Shown here piece after piece: positions 48,663-57,760 of a stretch of 64,000 bases of DNA. The first letter of the stretch is position 1; each line of letters begins with the position of its first letter. The stretch is from assembly GCA_963817335.1 (NCBI GenBank), contig CAWFNX010000005.1, forward strand, positions 806,001 to 870,000, written 5' to 3'. This stretch comes from AV40 sp963817335. Lineage in GTDB: Bacteria; Verrucomicrobiota; Verrucomicrobiia; Chthoniobacterales; UBA10450. The notes beneath the pieces were generated by a model. It did no database searches and had not been told where the DNA came from. It was given only the letters and a program-made list of their open reading frames with translations. A program made the translations under genes and the position numbers.

Positions 48663-49052
48663 TTAGCTTGCGACTGAGGTGTGGAGCGCGATGCGGTTGC
48701 CTTCCGAATCGATAATGACGGCGCGAAATCCGTGTTCGCCGATCTGTTGCCGTTCTCTTAAAATTTTTCCGCCGTTCTTTCGGGCAGCCTCCACTGCTTC
48801 AGCGAGCCGTCCTTCCACCAGAAGATAAATCAGTGGGCCGTTGGCCGACGGACGATTGTCCAGTCCACCGCTGTCGCTTCGCAGACAAAGACATCCGGAC
48901 GAATTTCCCTCGTCATGCGGGAGCAAACCATATTGGGCATTGCCATCTGAGAGTTTGCGAACCTCGCCGCCGAGGACAGCGGAGTAGAACTTGATCGCGC
49001 GGTCGAGATTGGTGACGGGGATATCGGCCCAGCAAAGTGTATCAGCGCTCAT
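48663..49052 (-). CDS. VOC-superfamily protein
   Basis: 129 residues. CWADIPVTNLDRAIKFYSAV at the start, LGGEVRKLSDGNAQYGLLPH, PLIYLLVEGRLAEAVEAARK, and closing AVIIDSEGNRIALHTS are the paired beta-alpha-beta units of VOC proteins. This compact form resembles the glyoxalase-like proteins often called predicted lactoylglutathione lyase relatives. The usual final metal-ligand Glu is replaced around NRIALHT, so catalysis is uncertain. It is divergent from the decarboxylase; starts are 20 bases apart if 49072 is used for that gene. Confidence 0.85.
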   Translation of the reverse strand: MSADTLCWADIPVTNLDRAIKFYSAVLGGEVRKLSDGNAQYGLLPHDEGNSSGCLCLRSDSGGLDNRPSANGPLIYLLVEGRLAEAVEAARKNGGKILRERQQIGEHGFRAVIIDSEGNRIALHTSVAS

Positions 49053-49071
49053 TTCAACATTGTATTCGCCA

Positions 49072-50526
49072 ATGTTCTGCGGTCACTTCATTACTCATCC
49101 TTGCCGCTTGAAAAAGAAGAAAAAAAGCTCCTCGGCAGACCGCTCGCGGATTGCGCTTCCCCCGGAAGAAATGCGCAAATTCGGTTATCGAGTCATTGAC
49201 GTTCTGGTTGATCATTTCGCAAACATCGACCGCGAACCCGTCGGTTCGAAAAGAGGTCCGGAGAAACTCATTCCTTTATTCGACAACGACCCGCCCGAAA
49301 CTGGACGCGACGTCAATGAGTTGCTGGCGCAGCTCGAGCGCGATGTTTTTCCAAACAACTTGCACGTCGATCATCCACGCTTCTTCGCGTTTGTTCCCGG
49401 GCCGAACAATTTCGTCAGCACGATGGGGGACGCGCTGGCCGCCGGCTTCAATGTCTTCAACGGAACCTGGCTCGGCGGATCGGCCGCGGCCGCGGTGGAA
49501 CTCGGAGTCGTGCGGTGGCTTGGGCGAGTTTGCGGATTTCCCGCCGCGGCGGGCGGTCTGTTCGTCAGCGGCGGCTCCATGGCGAATCTGACCGCGCTGG
49601 TCGCCGCCCGGAATGCCTTGCTCGAGGATCGAATCGATGGCGCCAGAGTTTATTTCTCTGATCAAACTCATTCATCAATTGAACGCGCGCTGCATGTGAT
49701 CGGTTTTTTTAGAGAACAGATGCGCAAACTTCCTACCGACGAGAATTTTCGATTGTCGATCGAAACTTTGCGCGAAGCGATCGCTGCCGATCGTGCGAAA
49801 GGTTTGCGTCCGTTTTGCATCGTGGCCAACGCTGGCACGACAAACACCGGCGCGATTGATTCGTTGCCGGAATTGTCTGACTTCGCGGCGGCGGAGAAAA
49901 TGTGGCTGCACATTGATGGCGCTTTCGGGGCGGCGGCGATTTTGTCCGAACGGGGAAAAGCGCTTTTACGCGGAATCGAGCGCGCCGATTCCATCTCGCT
50001 CGATCCGCACAAGTGGTTGTTTCAATCTTTCGAGTGCGGCTGCGTTTTGGTGAGGGACGTCGCGCTTCTGAAATCGGCGTTTCAAATCAAGCCGGATTAT
50101 TTGCGCGATGTCCATCGCAACGCCGAGGAATTCAATCCGGGCGATCACGGAGTTCAGCTCACCCGCAGTTTTCGCGCGCTCAAAGTCTGGTTATCGTTGC
50201 AGACCTTTGGTCTGTCCGCGTTTCGCGACGCGATCACACGCGGTTTCGAACTGGCGGAAATTGCCGAGCGCGAGCTGCGGTCGCGCAAAGGTTGGGAAAT
50301 TCTATCCCCGGCGCAAATGGCCACGGTTTGTTTTCGTTTTGGCGACAGCGACGACGTTCAAACGCAACTTGTCGATGTTATGATGCGCGATGGTTACGCG
50401 TTGCTGACCTCGACCACGTTGCGAGGTGTGCCCTCATTGCGTCTCTGCACAATCAATCCGCGGACGACGGAGGAGGACATTGTCGAAACCATTGAGCGCC
50501 TCGACAAGTTCGCGCGGCATCTGTAG
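49072..50526 (+). CDS. PLP-dependent decarboxylase, aromatic-L-amino-acid decarboxylase type (group II)
   Basis: 484 residues from ATG 49072; a later TTG (49108) is possible, and the longer frame would overlap the divergent gene. Family landmarks: MRKFGYRVIDVLVDHF, DHPRFFAFVPGPNNF, TWLGGSAAAAVELGVVRWLG, LFVSGGSMANLTALVAARNA, VANAGTTNTGAIDSLPE, HIDGAFGAAAIL, and the PLP lysine Lys314 in LDPHKWLFQ. Substrates of group II decarboxylases include Trp, Phe, Tyr, DOPA and Asp; the exact one cannot be read here. It ends in a strand RGVPSLRLCTINPRTTEED. A repeat begins at the stop codon. Confidence 0.9.
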   Translation: MFCGHFITHPCRLKKKKKSSSADRSRIALPPEEMRKFGYRVIDVLVDHFANIDREPVGSKRGPEKLIPLFDNDPPETGRDVNELLAQLERDVFPNNLHVDHPRFFAFVPGPNNFVSTMGDALAAGFNVFNGTWLGGSAAAAVELGVVRWLGRVCGFPAAAGGLFVSGGSMANLTALVAARNALLEDRIDGARVYFSDQTHSSIERALHVIGFFREQMRKLPTDENFRLSIETLREAIAADRAKGLRPFCIVANAGTTNTGAIDSLPELSDFAAAEKMWLHIDGAFGAAAILSERGKALLRGIERADSISLDPHKWLFQSFECGCVLVRDVALLKSAFQIKPDYLRDVHRNAEEFNPGDHGVQLTRSFRALKVWLSLQTFGLSAFRDAITRGFELAEIAERELRSRKGWEILSPAQMATVCFRFGDSDDVQTQLVDVMMRDGYALLTSTTLRGVPSLRLCTINPRTTEEDIVETIERLDKFARHL

Positions 50527-50578
50527 GAGACGCTGTCAGCGTCTCGATTCTGCGGGAAGCAAACTGCTTCCCCTACAG
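50523..50578. repeat. TGTAGG-type double-hairpin element overlapping a gene end
   Basis: CTGTAGGAGACGCTGTCAGC with hairpin GAGACGCTGTCAGCGTCTC, then GGAAGCAAACTGCTTCC and CCTACAG. Outer CTGTAGG / CCTACAG ends are inverted. The stop TAG of the decarboxylase is within the left end (CTGTAG). Hairpin sequences differ from 23338-23400, but the layout is the same. Confidence 0.8.
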
Positions 50579-50637
50579 ATCATTCCGCGGCCGAGTTTTG
50601 AATAAGGATCCAGAGAACAAGCACGAGTGACATAAAC

Positions 50638-51282
50638 TTAGTCCTTGTGACGAATGGATCCCGCGCCGCTGACGTGTTTTTCAACGGTGGGCGGGTTTCC
50701 GGAGTAGACGACTTTGCCGGCGCCGGTGATGGAGACATTTAACGATTCACTCACCGCCACTTCGGCCTTCGACGCGCCAGTTGAAGAAATCTCGGCGGTC
50801 TTGGTTTGGAGCTTGTCGGCTTCCAGTTTGCTCGCGCCAGTCATGTCGGTGATGAGATCATCGACAGCGCCATCGAGATAAACTTTCGCGGCGCCGGTTG
50901 ATTCTACCGCAAAACTCCGGCCCGAAAGTTGATTCGCCGTCAGCTTTGCCGCACCGGTCAACTTCGCGCCGGCTCGATTTGGACTCGAGATAGCGACCTT
51001 GATCCCATGAGTCGACCACATATTTCCGTGGGAATGCAGCCGGAGACGGTGATCCTCATTTTCGGTGGTGATATATTGAAGAAGGTTCTCGTCGGTCGTG
51101 ATGGCGACGGACGGCGGACCGTTGCGCCATTCAATCTGAAATCCGCCGTCGGCTTCGATCTCCGAGAAATCGGTGACCGGTCGGGTATCGGTGACGACAT
51201 GACCGTTCCCGATGATGCCGCCAATGTGGCAGCCCGACAGGAGAACAAGGCCGGGCAAAAGTGCGATGCGAAGGTTTTTCAT
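50638..51282 (-). CDS. Lipoprotein with GIN (DUF2807) head domain
   Basis: 214 residues from ATG 51282, with lipobox LLSGC (Cys about 18). The mature part is DUF2807/GIN: VTDTRPVTDFSEIEADGGFQ, then a right-handed beta helix with repeating turns such as LTGAAKLTANQLSG, ESTGAAKVYLDGAVDD, DMTGASKLEADKLQ and ISSTGASKAEVAVSESL. The TGA(A/S)K ladder repeats about every 20 residues. Such proteins are often surface or periplasmic lipoproteins in Bacteroidota and Verrucomicrobiota; adhesion is suggested only by name. Confidence 0.85.
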   Translation of the reverse strand: MKNLRIALLPGLVLLSGCHIGGIIGNGHVVTDTRPVTDFSEIEADGGFQIEWRNGPPSVAITTDENLLQYITTENEDHRLRLHSHGNMWSTHGIKVAISSPNRAGAKLTGAAKLTANQLSGRSFAVESTGAAKVYLDGAVDDLITDMTGASKLEADKLQTKTAEISSTGASKAEVAVSESLNVSITGAGKVVYSGNPPTVEKHVSGAGSIRHKD

Positions 51283-51363
51283 GGTCGTGTGGTTCACAGG
51301 TGAGATGAAGCGAAGTCGGGGTTTGGATTCAAAAAATTCAGTAAAGTGCGCACCCAGAGGCCG

Positions 51364-52359
51364 TCACTTCACGATCTTGAATTTCACCGTTTCCGCGAGC
51401 GCGTCATCCAAATAAAATTCGACGCGATAATCGCCTGGCGTCCAGGCTTGGCCGGGTCGGGACAGCTCAAAAGTGCCGCCTGAATTCGCGGCCGCCGCGG
51501 TCGTTTCCATTTCGTCGATCTGAGAATTCGCCGAAACATCGGCCACGTTTTCGGCAATGAAAACCGCTCGGATGGTGGCGTTTGCGGATAGGCCTCGTCC
51601 ATGCCAGCGCGCGTAAATGGCCGGTGTGGTCGTTTTTAACTCAGTTTCGAATCCCCCGTGTGGTTCACTCGATACCCCGGCCGAAAGTTCATCCGACGGA
51701 AGCGGCGGGTTTTCCGGCAGCGCAACCTTCGGAAGCTCCCTGAGGTTAAGCCACGTTCTTTGCGCCGGAACACCCGATGCACCCTTGACCACGGTCGCGA
51801 CTTTTACGAAACCTGTGCCCGGAACAAACCACCGATCGATAGTCGCGGGCGCTGGGGCGGTTTGCTCGCAATGGATCCGCCAGGCGTGAAATTTTCCCGC
51901 CGGAACCTCGATCTCCTCTTCGCCGGCAACTTCGTAATGCTGATTCACGTTCGTGTCGCCGATGGTGCCCTCGAATTTCCAGCTTTTCCCTTTCCCTAAC
52001 GGAGTCGCCAACATTGTTTGCGGTGGAATCATTTTAATGAGGCTGCCGTGGGCGTCCTTTCGGGCCGGGCAAACGATTCCATTTTCTTCAACGGCGATGA
52101 GATCCACGCTGTCGAGCGCTTCACCGCGGTAAATCTCAAGCCTACGTAAATCTTTATTGTCGACCTTCTCGGTGCCTCCCAGGCGATAGGTCACGGAAAT
52201 TTGCTCCAGCTGGCTTGGTTCCGCCAGGTCGAGACTGTCGCTGATTTTTTCCTGAACGAGGTCGTATTTCCAGGTGGTGCCTTCGGCAGTCGGCATCAAC
52301 GATTCCGCCGCGGCGGGGATCAATGACCAAAGCAAAACGGCGAAGGCCAGGCATTTCAT
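51364..52359 (-). CDS. Exported protein of unknown function
   Basis: 331 residues from ATG 52359, signal peptide MKCLAFAVLLWSLIPAAAES. The mature N-terminus (LMPTAEGTTWKYDLVQEKIS) starts a beta-rich domain with ISVTYRLGGTEKVDNKDLRR and IEVPAGKFHAWRIHCEQT, RWFVPGTGFVKVATVV, as in secreted proteins of the TapB/DUF3108-like kind. The C-terminal 100 residues look like an Ig-like domain ending FYLDDALAETVKFKIVK. No active site seen. The start is 70 bases from the divergent phosphodiesterase gene. Confidence 0.65.
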   Translation of the reverse strand: MKCLAFAVLLWSLIPAAAESLMPTAEGTTWKYDLVQEKISDSLDLAEPSQLEQISVTYRLGGTEKVDNKDLRRLEIYRGEALDSVDLIAVEENGIVCPARKDAHGSLIKMIPPQTMLATPLGKGKSWKFEGTIGDTNVNQHYEVAGEEEIEVPAGKFHAWRIHCEQTAPAPATIDRWFVPGTGFVKVATVVKGASGVPAQRTWLNLRELPKVALPENPPLPSDELSAGVSSEPHGGFETELKTTTPAIYARWHGRGLSANATIRAVFIAENVADVSANSQIDEMETTAAAANSGGTFELSRPGQAWTPGDYRVEFYLDDALAETVKFKIVK

Positions 52360-52429
52360 TGTCGGTGAGACACGCAGTTGTAACGAAAGTTCAATCGCAT
52401 CCGCCCCAAATGCCAATTATCGTGGGTTG

Positions 52430-53959
52430 GTGGGTAATGGAGTAGCGCAATTTTTCATCGCGATTTGTGGGGCGCTCTTTGTTCCGTCGATTCTTGCAGC
52501 GACGCCGGAAAAACATGTGGTGGTTGTGGTTTGGGACGGGATGCGCCCCGATTTTGTGAGCGAACAAAACACGCCGACGCTTTGGAAGCTCGCCCGAAGC
52601 GGAGTGGTTTTCCAAAACAATCATTCGGTTTATCCGAGCGCGACGATTGTGAACGGGACCGCCATCGTGACCGGCGATTATCCGAGCCACGATGGAATTT
52701 TGGCGAACCACGTCTACCGTGCCGACCTCGATAATCGCCGATCAATCGACGTCGAAAATAAACGGGTCGTTCGCAAAGCCGACGAGCTGTCAGCCGGCAA
52801 GTATGTCAACGCGCCGACTATTGCGGAGTTGCTGCACACCAGAGGAGATCAAACCGCAATTGCAGCGGCGAAAACGGTTGGACTTCTGTTCGATCGCCAC
52901 GGTGATTCACGTCATGGACAAGACATTTTTGCGGGCGAATCGGTTTCGGGCGCCGCGCCCGATTCGCTCCTGCAAAAGCTCGGTGCTTTCCCGCCGGCGA
53001 ATGAACCCGACGCGCGCGACGCATGGACAACGAGCGCGCTTACCGATTTTCTTTGGGCAAAAGAATTGCCTTCATTTTCGTTGCTTTGGTTAAGCGAACC
53101 GGACGATACCGAGCACCGCACCGCGCCCGGTGATCCCGCCGCGCTGGCTGCGATAAAATCCAGCGATCAAAATCTCGCAAGCGTTCTCGCGGCCCTTGAT
53201 GGCCGTGGCGCGAGATCGACCACGGACATTTTCGTCGTCTCGGACCATGGATTTTCCACCATCGCGCGTGAAATTGAATTGCCGAAAATCCTGAAGGCGG
53301 CCGGATTCGATGCGATTACCGAGTTCGGCGGTGACGCGAAACCGGGCCAAATCATGTTGGCTGGAAATGGCGGCTCGGTTTTGTTTTATGTTATCGGGCA
53401 CGACGCTGCAATGACGCGACGACTGGTCGAATTTCTGCAGCAGACAGATTTCGCCGGCGTGATTTTTACACGCGAGGCGCTCGAAGGGACGTTCAAGCTT
53501 GAGCAGGCAAAAATCGACAACCAGTACGCGGCCGATGTGGTGATGGCGTTTCGTTGGACCGACGAAAAAAATAAATTCGGCGCGCCGGGAATGATCGACG
53601 CCGATTGGCAACGAGCAGCAGGAAAAGGGACGCACGCAACCTTGAGCCGTTTCGACATGCACAACACCCTGATTGCGGCCGGCCCGGATTTTGCAACTGG
53701 CCTAACGAGTGAAGCGCCGAGCGGAAATGTTGACGTGGCGCCGACAATCCTGGCGATTCTCGGAATCAATCCACCATCAAAAATGGACGGACGGGTTCTT
53801 TCCGAGGCAATGAAAGATGGGCAGCGTCCGAAATCTGAAACCCAGACGATTAACGCGTCCAGGAAGTTTTCCGGTGGCACTTGGCGGCAACATCTGACCG
53901 TCTCGCGAGCAGGGGACACGATTTATCTGGACGAAGGTAACGGGCGATTTGAGCGGTAG
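52430..53959 (+). CDS. Exported alkaline phosphatase-superfamily phosphodiesterase/nucleotide pyrophosphatase
   Basis: 509 residues from GTG 52430, chosen because it directly precedes a signal peptide (VAQFFIAICGALFVPSILAA); TTG 52427 is equally possible and the longer frame overlaps the divergent gene. The core shows VVVVVWDGMRPDFVSEQNTP (metal Asp), YPSATIVNGTAIVTGDYPSH with nucleophile Thr72, WLSEPDDTEHRTAPGD and VVSDHGFSTIAREIELP. This is the NPP/phosphodiesterase I arrangement, with two zinc sites. Physiological substrate unknown; nucleotides or phospholipids are typical. It precedes the outer-membrane protein array. Confidence 0.85.
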   Translation: MGNGVAQFFIAICGALFVPSILAATPEKHVVVVVWDGMRPDFVSEQNTPTLWKLARSGVVFQNNHSVYPSATIVNGTAIVTGDYPSHDGILANHVYRADLDNRRSIDVENKRVVRKADELSAGKYVNAPTIAELLHTRGDQTAIAAAKTVGLLFDRHGDSRHGQDIFAGESVSGAAPDSLLQKLGAFPPANEPDARDAWTTSALTDFLWAKELPSFSLLWLSEPDDTEHRTAPGDPAALAAIKSSDQNLASVLAALDGRGARSTTDIFVVSDHGFSTIAREIELPKILKAAGFDAITEFGGDAKPGQIMLAGNGGSVLFYVIGHDAAMTRRLVEFLQQTDFAGVIFTREALEGTFKLEQAKIDNQYAADVVMAFRWTDEKNKFGAPGMIDADWQRAAGKGTHATLSRFDMHNTLIAAGPDFATGLTSEAPSGNVDVAPTILAILGINPPSKMDGRVLSEAMKDGQRPKSETQTINASRKFSGGTWRQHLTVSRAGDTIYLDEGNGRFER

Positions 53960-54051
53960 GGCCCGACGCTGGCCTTCTAAGGGAACGACCGACCCAAAAA
54001 ACAGGCACCTGGTCGACTGATCTGGCGCTGATCTTGCTCGATTTACTTCGC

Positions 54052-54870
54052 ATGAAACAGCTATTTCGTTTTATAGGGGTGTCTCTTGTCTCCGCGACGC
54101 TGGGTGCAACAGCGTTCGCGGGAACGCAAATGTATAGTGGTAAAGAAATGAAGCAGGTTGCGCCGGCGCCTGCGCCAGCCTGTGATTTCACATGGACCGG
54201 CTTCTACCTCGGGGGCAACGCCGGGTACGGCTGGGGGCACGCAGATACCGATTTCGACCCGCTTCCCGACGCGGTGACATTCGTTAATCTCGCACCGACA
54301 ACGCTTCACCCCGACCCGGGCGGGTTCATTGGCGGCGGCCAGATTGGTTACAACTACCAATGGAACTGGCTCGTGCTAGGTCTCGAAACGGATTTTCAAG
54401 GAACCGATATCGAAGGACACGACTTCGAAAGTCCAATCATCCAGAACGACGGTACGCCATTCCCTACTGCTGGGAGTTTTCTCGCGGCCCATGAAAGGGT
54501 TCAGTGGCTGGGAACGGTCCGTGGGCGGATCGGTTTTGCGCCGATGTGCCGTTTGTTGATCTATGGAACTGGCGGTTTCGCCTATGGCAACGTTGATTAT
54601 TCGGCCAACACCAATTTCAACAATGGGTTTACGTTTCCAGTCGATTTCACTGAGACCAAGACCGGCTGGACAGCGGGTGGCGGTATCGAGTACGCGATTA
54701 GCAACCATTGGACGGTCCGGGCGGAGTATCTTCATTACGATCTGGGCGATGAGCATCGAACACAGAACCAGCTCGTTGGCGGTGTGCCTCAGGGTCCGCC
54801 CTTCTTCGTTCGTTACAACTTTGATACCTCGGGAGACATTGTCCGCGGCGGTTTGAACTTTAAGTTCTAA
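54052..54870 (+). CDS. Outer-membrane beta-barrel protein, array copy 1
   Basis: 272 residues from the ATG opening MKQLFRFIGVSLVSATLGAT, a signal peptide ending about AFA. A short linker SGKEMKQVAPAPAPACDFTW precedes the barrel. The barrel begins WTGFYLGGNAGYGWGHADTD and has ETDFQGTDIEG, VRGRIGFAPMCRLLIYGTGG, YSANTNFNNGFTFP, EYAISNHWTVRAEYLHYDLG and ends VRGGLNFKF, with terminal Phe as barrel signal. It resembles the OmpA-like/porin family 8-10 stranded barrels. Most similar to copy 2. A terminator follows. Confidence 0.88.
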   Translation: MKQLFRFIGVSLVSATLGATAFAGTQMYSGKEMKQVAPAPAPACDFTWTGFYLGGNAGYGWGHADTDFDPLPDAVTFVNLAPTTLHPDPGGFIGGGQIGYNYQWNWLVLGLETDFQGTDIEGHDFESPIIQNDGTPFPTAGSFLAAHERVQWLGTVRGRIGFAPMCRLLIYGTGGFAYGNVDYSANTNFNNGFTFPVDFTETKTGWTAGGGIEYAISNHWTVRAEYLHYDLGDEHRTQNQLVGGVPQGPPFFVRYNFDTSGDIVRGGLNFKF

Positions 54871-54894
54871 TTGGTTAGGCCGGGACAGCGATTT

Positions 54895-54937
54895 ACCACC
54901 GGGGCCGGAGATTATCTGGCCTCGGTGGTTTCATTTT
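54895..54937 (+). terminator. Intrinsic terminator after array copy 1
   Basis: Stem ACCACCGGGGCC / GGCCTCGGTGGT (one mismatch) with an 11-base loop, then TTCATTTTG. It lies 24 bases past the stop. Confidence 0.75.
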
Positions 54938-55017
54938 GACCGACTCCGTTTTCGCGATTTGGAACTTTCCCGGCAAAAACGCTTGACCACAGGGGGTTTT
55001 TGGCGAAAAGACAGGTC

Positions 55018-55836
55018 ATGAAACAGCTAACTTGCCTTACAATTGCGGCCTGCGCCTCCTTCGCGCTCGCCCTGACCGCGTTCGGCGGCCCAGAGTCGAG
55101 CGGAAAAGAAATGAAACAAGTCGCGCCCGCGCCTATGCCGGAATGCGACTTCTCCTGGACCGGGTTCTACATCGGTGGCAACGCCGGTTACGGATGGGGA
55201 AACGCCGACACGAGTTTTGATCCCCTTCCGGACGTACCCACGTTCTTCAACTTGGAACCGACTACTCTCAGTCCCGATCCAAGTGGATTCATTGGCGGTG
55301 GCCAGCTCGGCTTTAACTGGCAATTGAACAAATGGTTCGTGCTCGGCATCGAGACCGACTTTCAAGGCACCGATATCGAGGGAAGCGAAACTGATAGCCC
55401 GATCATCCAGAGCAATGGCACTCCGTTTCCGGTTGCCGACAGTTTTCTAGCGGCGCACGAGCGCATGCAATGGTTTGGGACAACTCGTGGAAGAATTGGT
55501 GTTGCTCCGTGGTGCCGTCTGTTGCTTTACGCCACCGGCGGTGTTGCCTATGGCAACGTCGATTATTCGGCGAATACGAACTTTTCTAACGGATTCACTT
55601 TTCCAACAAAGTTTACCGAGACGAATGTCGGTTGGACAGTTGGTGGCGGCTTGGAGTACGCCATCGGCCATCATTGGACTGTTAAAGCTGAATACCTCTA
55701 TTATGATCTCGGCGACACAGACCGCACTCAGAACCAGTTGATTTTCGGTGTCGCGCAGGGCCCTCCGTTCTTCGTTCACTACAACTTTGAAACCACGGGC
55801 AACATCGTCCGCGGCGGTTTGAATTATAAGTTTTAG
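55018..55836 (+). CDS. Outer-membrane beta-barrel protein, array copy 2
   Basis: 272 residues, exactly the length of copy 1. Signal peptide MKQLTCLTIAACASFALALT, linker SGKEMKQVAPAPMPECDFSW, barrel WTGFYIGGNAGYGWGNADTS. It shares with copy 1 ETDFQGTDIEG, SPIIQ, GTPFP, FLAAHER, YSANTNF, NGFTFP and the ending VRGGLNYKF. The pair clearly arose by tandem duplication. No ligand-specific motif can be read; a porin or surface-exposed role is inferred. Ends at a strong terminator. Confidence 0.9.
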   Translation: MKQLTCLTIAACASFALALTAFGGPESSGKEMKQVAPAPMPECDFSWTGFYIGGNAGYGWGNADTSFDPLPDVPTFFNLEPTTLSPDPSGFIGGGQLGFNWQLNKWFVLGIETDFQGTDIEGSETDSPIIQSNGTPFPVADSFLAAHERMQWFGTTRGRIGVAPWCRLLLYATGGVAYGNVDYSANTNFSNGFTFPTKFTETNVGWTVGGGLEYAIGHHWTVKAEYLYYDLGDTDRTQNQLIFGVAQGPPFFVHYNFETTGNIVRGGLNYKF

Positions 55837-55857
55837 TTGTTAGGCAAATTAAACGAG

Positions 55858-55890
55858 GAAACCCTTCACTTCGGTGAAGGGTTTCTTTTT
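55858..55890 (+). terminator. Strong intrinsic terminator after array copy 2
   Basis: A 12-bp perfect stem (GAAACCCTTCAC / GTGAAGGGTTTC) with the stable TTCG tetraloop, followed by TTTTT. It lies 22 bases past the stop. Copies 3 and 4 therefore need their own promoters. Confidence 0.92.
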
Positions 55891-55960
55891 GTACCGATCA
55901 TTCACCGCCGGTCGAACTCCCGTCTTGACCGTTTGGCTATTTTTGACGAAAAGACATCCC

Positions 55961-56734
55961 ATGAAGCAGCTGACTTGCTTAACAACTATCTTATCTGCCT
56001 GTGTCCTGGCACTCACCGCATTTGGGGGCGCGGAGCCTTTGCCCAGCGGAAAGGAGATGAAACAAGTCGCGCCGGCGCCGCCGCCGGAGTGCACCTGGAC
56101 CGGATTTTACATCGGTCTCAACGTGGGCGGTCAGTGGGGGCACAGCGAAGATAAAGACTTCGATTACAACTTCGGTCCTCCCGGGATACAAGACGCGAAA
56201 CCTTGGGGTTACGACGAATCGGGGGTGATCGCCGGCGGCCAGATCGGTTACAATTTTCAATGGAACTGGCTGGTCCTCGGTGTTGAGGGCGATCTCGGCT
56301 ACATGAACCTCGACGGCCGTGGCACCGAGCCGGGTTCCCCCGGTAACGACACCTTTGGCAAAATCGACAGCGATTTTTACTCGACCGTTCGCGGACGCCT
56401 TGGCTTTGCTTGGCGCCACTTCCTGTTTTACGGCACCGGCGGATGGATCGGGGTGAATCAAGAGACGCGAGTCATTGATGATTGCAATACCGGTCCCTGC
56501 GGCGGTGGCTTGATCAATGCCGGTGATACCGAGTTTACTTCAGGTTGGACTGGCGGCGGTGGCATCGAATACATGATCAACTGCCATTGGACGATTCGTG
56601 GCGAATATCTGCGGTTCCAGCTTGATGATCATAGCTTCGACTCGCTTGACCAATTCGGCGGAGGACCGTTTCATTTCAAGGCGCCTGGCACGGAAGGAAA
56701 CATTATCCGGGCGGCGTTGAACTATAAGTTCTAG
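55961..56734 (+). CDS. Outer-membrane beta-barrel protein, array copy 3
   Basis: 257 residues from the ATG opening MKQLTCLTTILSACVLALTA; the longer frame (adding residues encoded across the terminator) is rejected. Linker SGKEMKQVAPAPPPECTWTG, barrel GFYIGLNVGGQWGHSEDKDF. It diverges from copies 1 and 2 in the loops (VIDDCNTGPCGGGLINAGDT with a Cys pair) but keeps YNFQWNWLVLGVEGDLGYM, VRGRLGFAWRHFLFYGTGG, EYMINCHWTIRGEYLRFQL and ends IIRAALNYKF. Confidence 0.88.
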   Translation: MKQLTCLTTILSACVLALTAFGGAEPLPSGKEMKQVAPAPPPECTWTGFYIGLNVGGQWGHSEDKDFDYNFGPPGIQDAKPWGYDESGVIAGGQIGYNFQWNWLVLGVEGDLGYMNLDGRGTEPGSPGNDTFGKIDSDFYSTVRGRLGFAWRHFLFYGTGGWIGVNQETRVIDDCNTGPCGGGLINAGDTEFTSGWTGGGGIEYMINCHWTIRGEYLRFQLDDHSFDSLDQFGGGPFHFKAPGTEGNIIRAALNYKF

Positions 56735-56847
56735 CCTTGGTGGGAATTCAACCGAATCGGGGGAGCGGGTCTTACCTGGCACCGGTCGCCCGACAAAGCC
56801 CGGAAAATGGGCTTGACCAACCCCGCTTTTTCCACGAAAACAGCGGC

Positions 56848-57666
56848 ATGAAACAGCTTACTTGCCTAACTATTGCCGCTTGCGCGACCCTCGCGCTCGC
56901 GCTCACCGCTTTCGGCGGCCCTGAGCCATTGCCGAGCGGAAAAGAAATGAAACAGGTGGTGCCAGCCCCTGAGCCGGAATGCTTCAACTGGAGCGGCTTT
57001 TATGTCGGTGCCTTTGGCGGATACAAGTTCGGCAGTGTTGATACCGACCTGGATGCGACTGGTTCCTGGAACCTTTTTCCACTCGACCAAAGCACCATTG
57101 AAGATCATACCGCCAATAACCTGGACGCGCATGGCGGTGAGGTCGGCGGGCTGATTGGGTTCAATTTTCAGAGCGGTTGCTGGGTGTTCGGCATTGAAGG
57201 CGATGGCGGCTATATGTTTCTGCGCGATTCGTTCGATTCGAACACATTCGCTAACCCCACCGTGAGCGACAAGAGTATCCAACAAGCTTTCCGGACAACC
57301 TATCTTGCCACCTTCGGAGGTCGCATCGGCTACGCCATTGGAAACTGGCTGCCTTATTTCACCGGCGGCGGTGCATTGGGCAACATCCAATATGAGACCA
57401 GACTGCACAACGTGAACACGTCCGGCGCAGGTTTTTATACCTCCGAAGGCAGCGAAGACAACGATAACTTCGGCTGGTACGTGGGCGGCGGTTTGCAGTA
57501 CGCGTTCAACGCGCATTGGAGCATCCGCGGTCAATATCAGTTTATTGATTTGGGATCGGTCAGCTTTGATTCACCGGGCACTTTCCCGTTCGACACCTTC
57601 TCGACCCACAGCCGCGCTGAGCTTCGCGAGCACAATGTCAGCGTCGCGTTGATGTTTAAGTTTTAG
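56848..57666 (+). CDS. Outer-membrane beta-barrel protein, array copy 4
   Basis: 272 residues, signal peptide MKQLTCLTIAACATLALALT, linker SGKEMKQVVPAPEPECFNWS, barrel start GFYVGAFGGYKFGSVDTDLD. Later strands: FGIEGDGGYMFLRDSF, TYLATFGGRIGYAIGNWLPY, FTGGGALGNIQYET, QYAFNAHWSIRGQYQFIDLG, and end VSVALMFKF. It is the most divergent member in the barrel, while the signal peptide and linker are nearly the same as copy 2, so these N-terminal parts are either under strong constraint or homogenised. Confidence 0.88.
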   Translation: MKQLTCLTIAACATLALALTAFGGPEPLPSGKEMKQVVPAPEPECFNWSGFYVGAFGGYKFGSVDTDLDATGSWNLFPLDQSTIEDHTANNLDAHGGEVGGLIGFNFQSGCWVFGIEGDGGYMFLRDSFDSNTFANPTVSDKSIQQAFRTTYLATFGGRIGYAIGNWLPYFTGGGALGNIQYETRLHNVNTSGAGFYTSEGSEDNDNFGWYVGGGLQYAFNAHWSIRGQYQFIDLGSVSFDSPGTFPFDTFSTHSRAELREHNVSVALMFKF

Positions 57667-57693
57667 TTCGTTAGGCAAAGATAAGATCTATCA

Positions 57694-57726
57694 ATCACCG
57701 AGATCGGCCAGTCCGGTCTCGGTGAT
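57694..57726 (+). terminator. Hairpin after array copy 4
   Basis: A 10-bp perfect stem (ATCACCGAGA / TCTCGGTGAT) with a 13-base loop that can pair further. Only TT follows, so termination may be weak or rely on other factors. It starts 28 bases past the stop. Confidence 0.6.
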
Positions 57727-57760
57727 TTGACGTACAGGAGTGGATTGCTAGTCTCGCATC

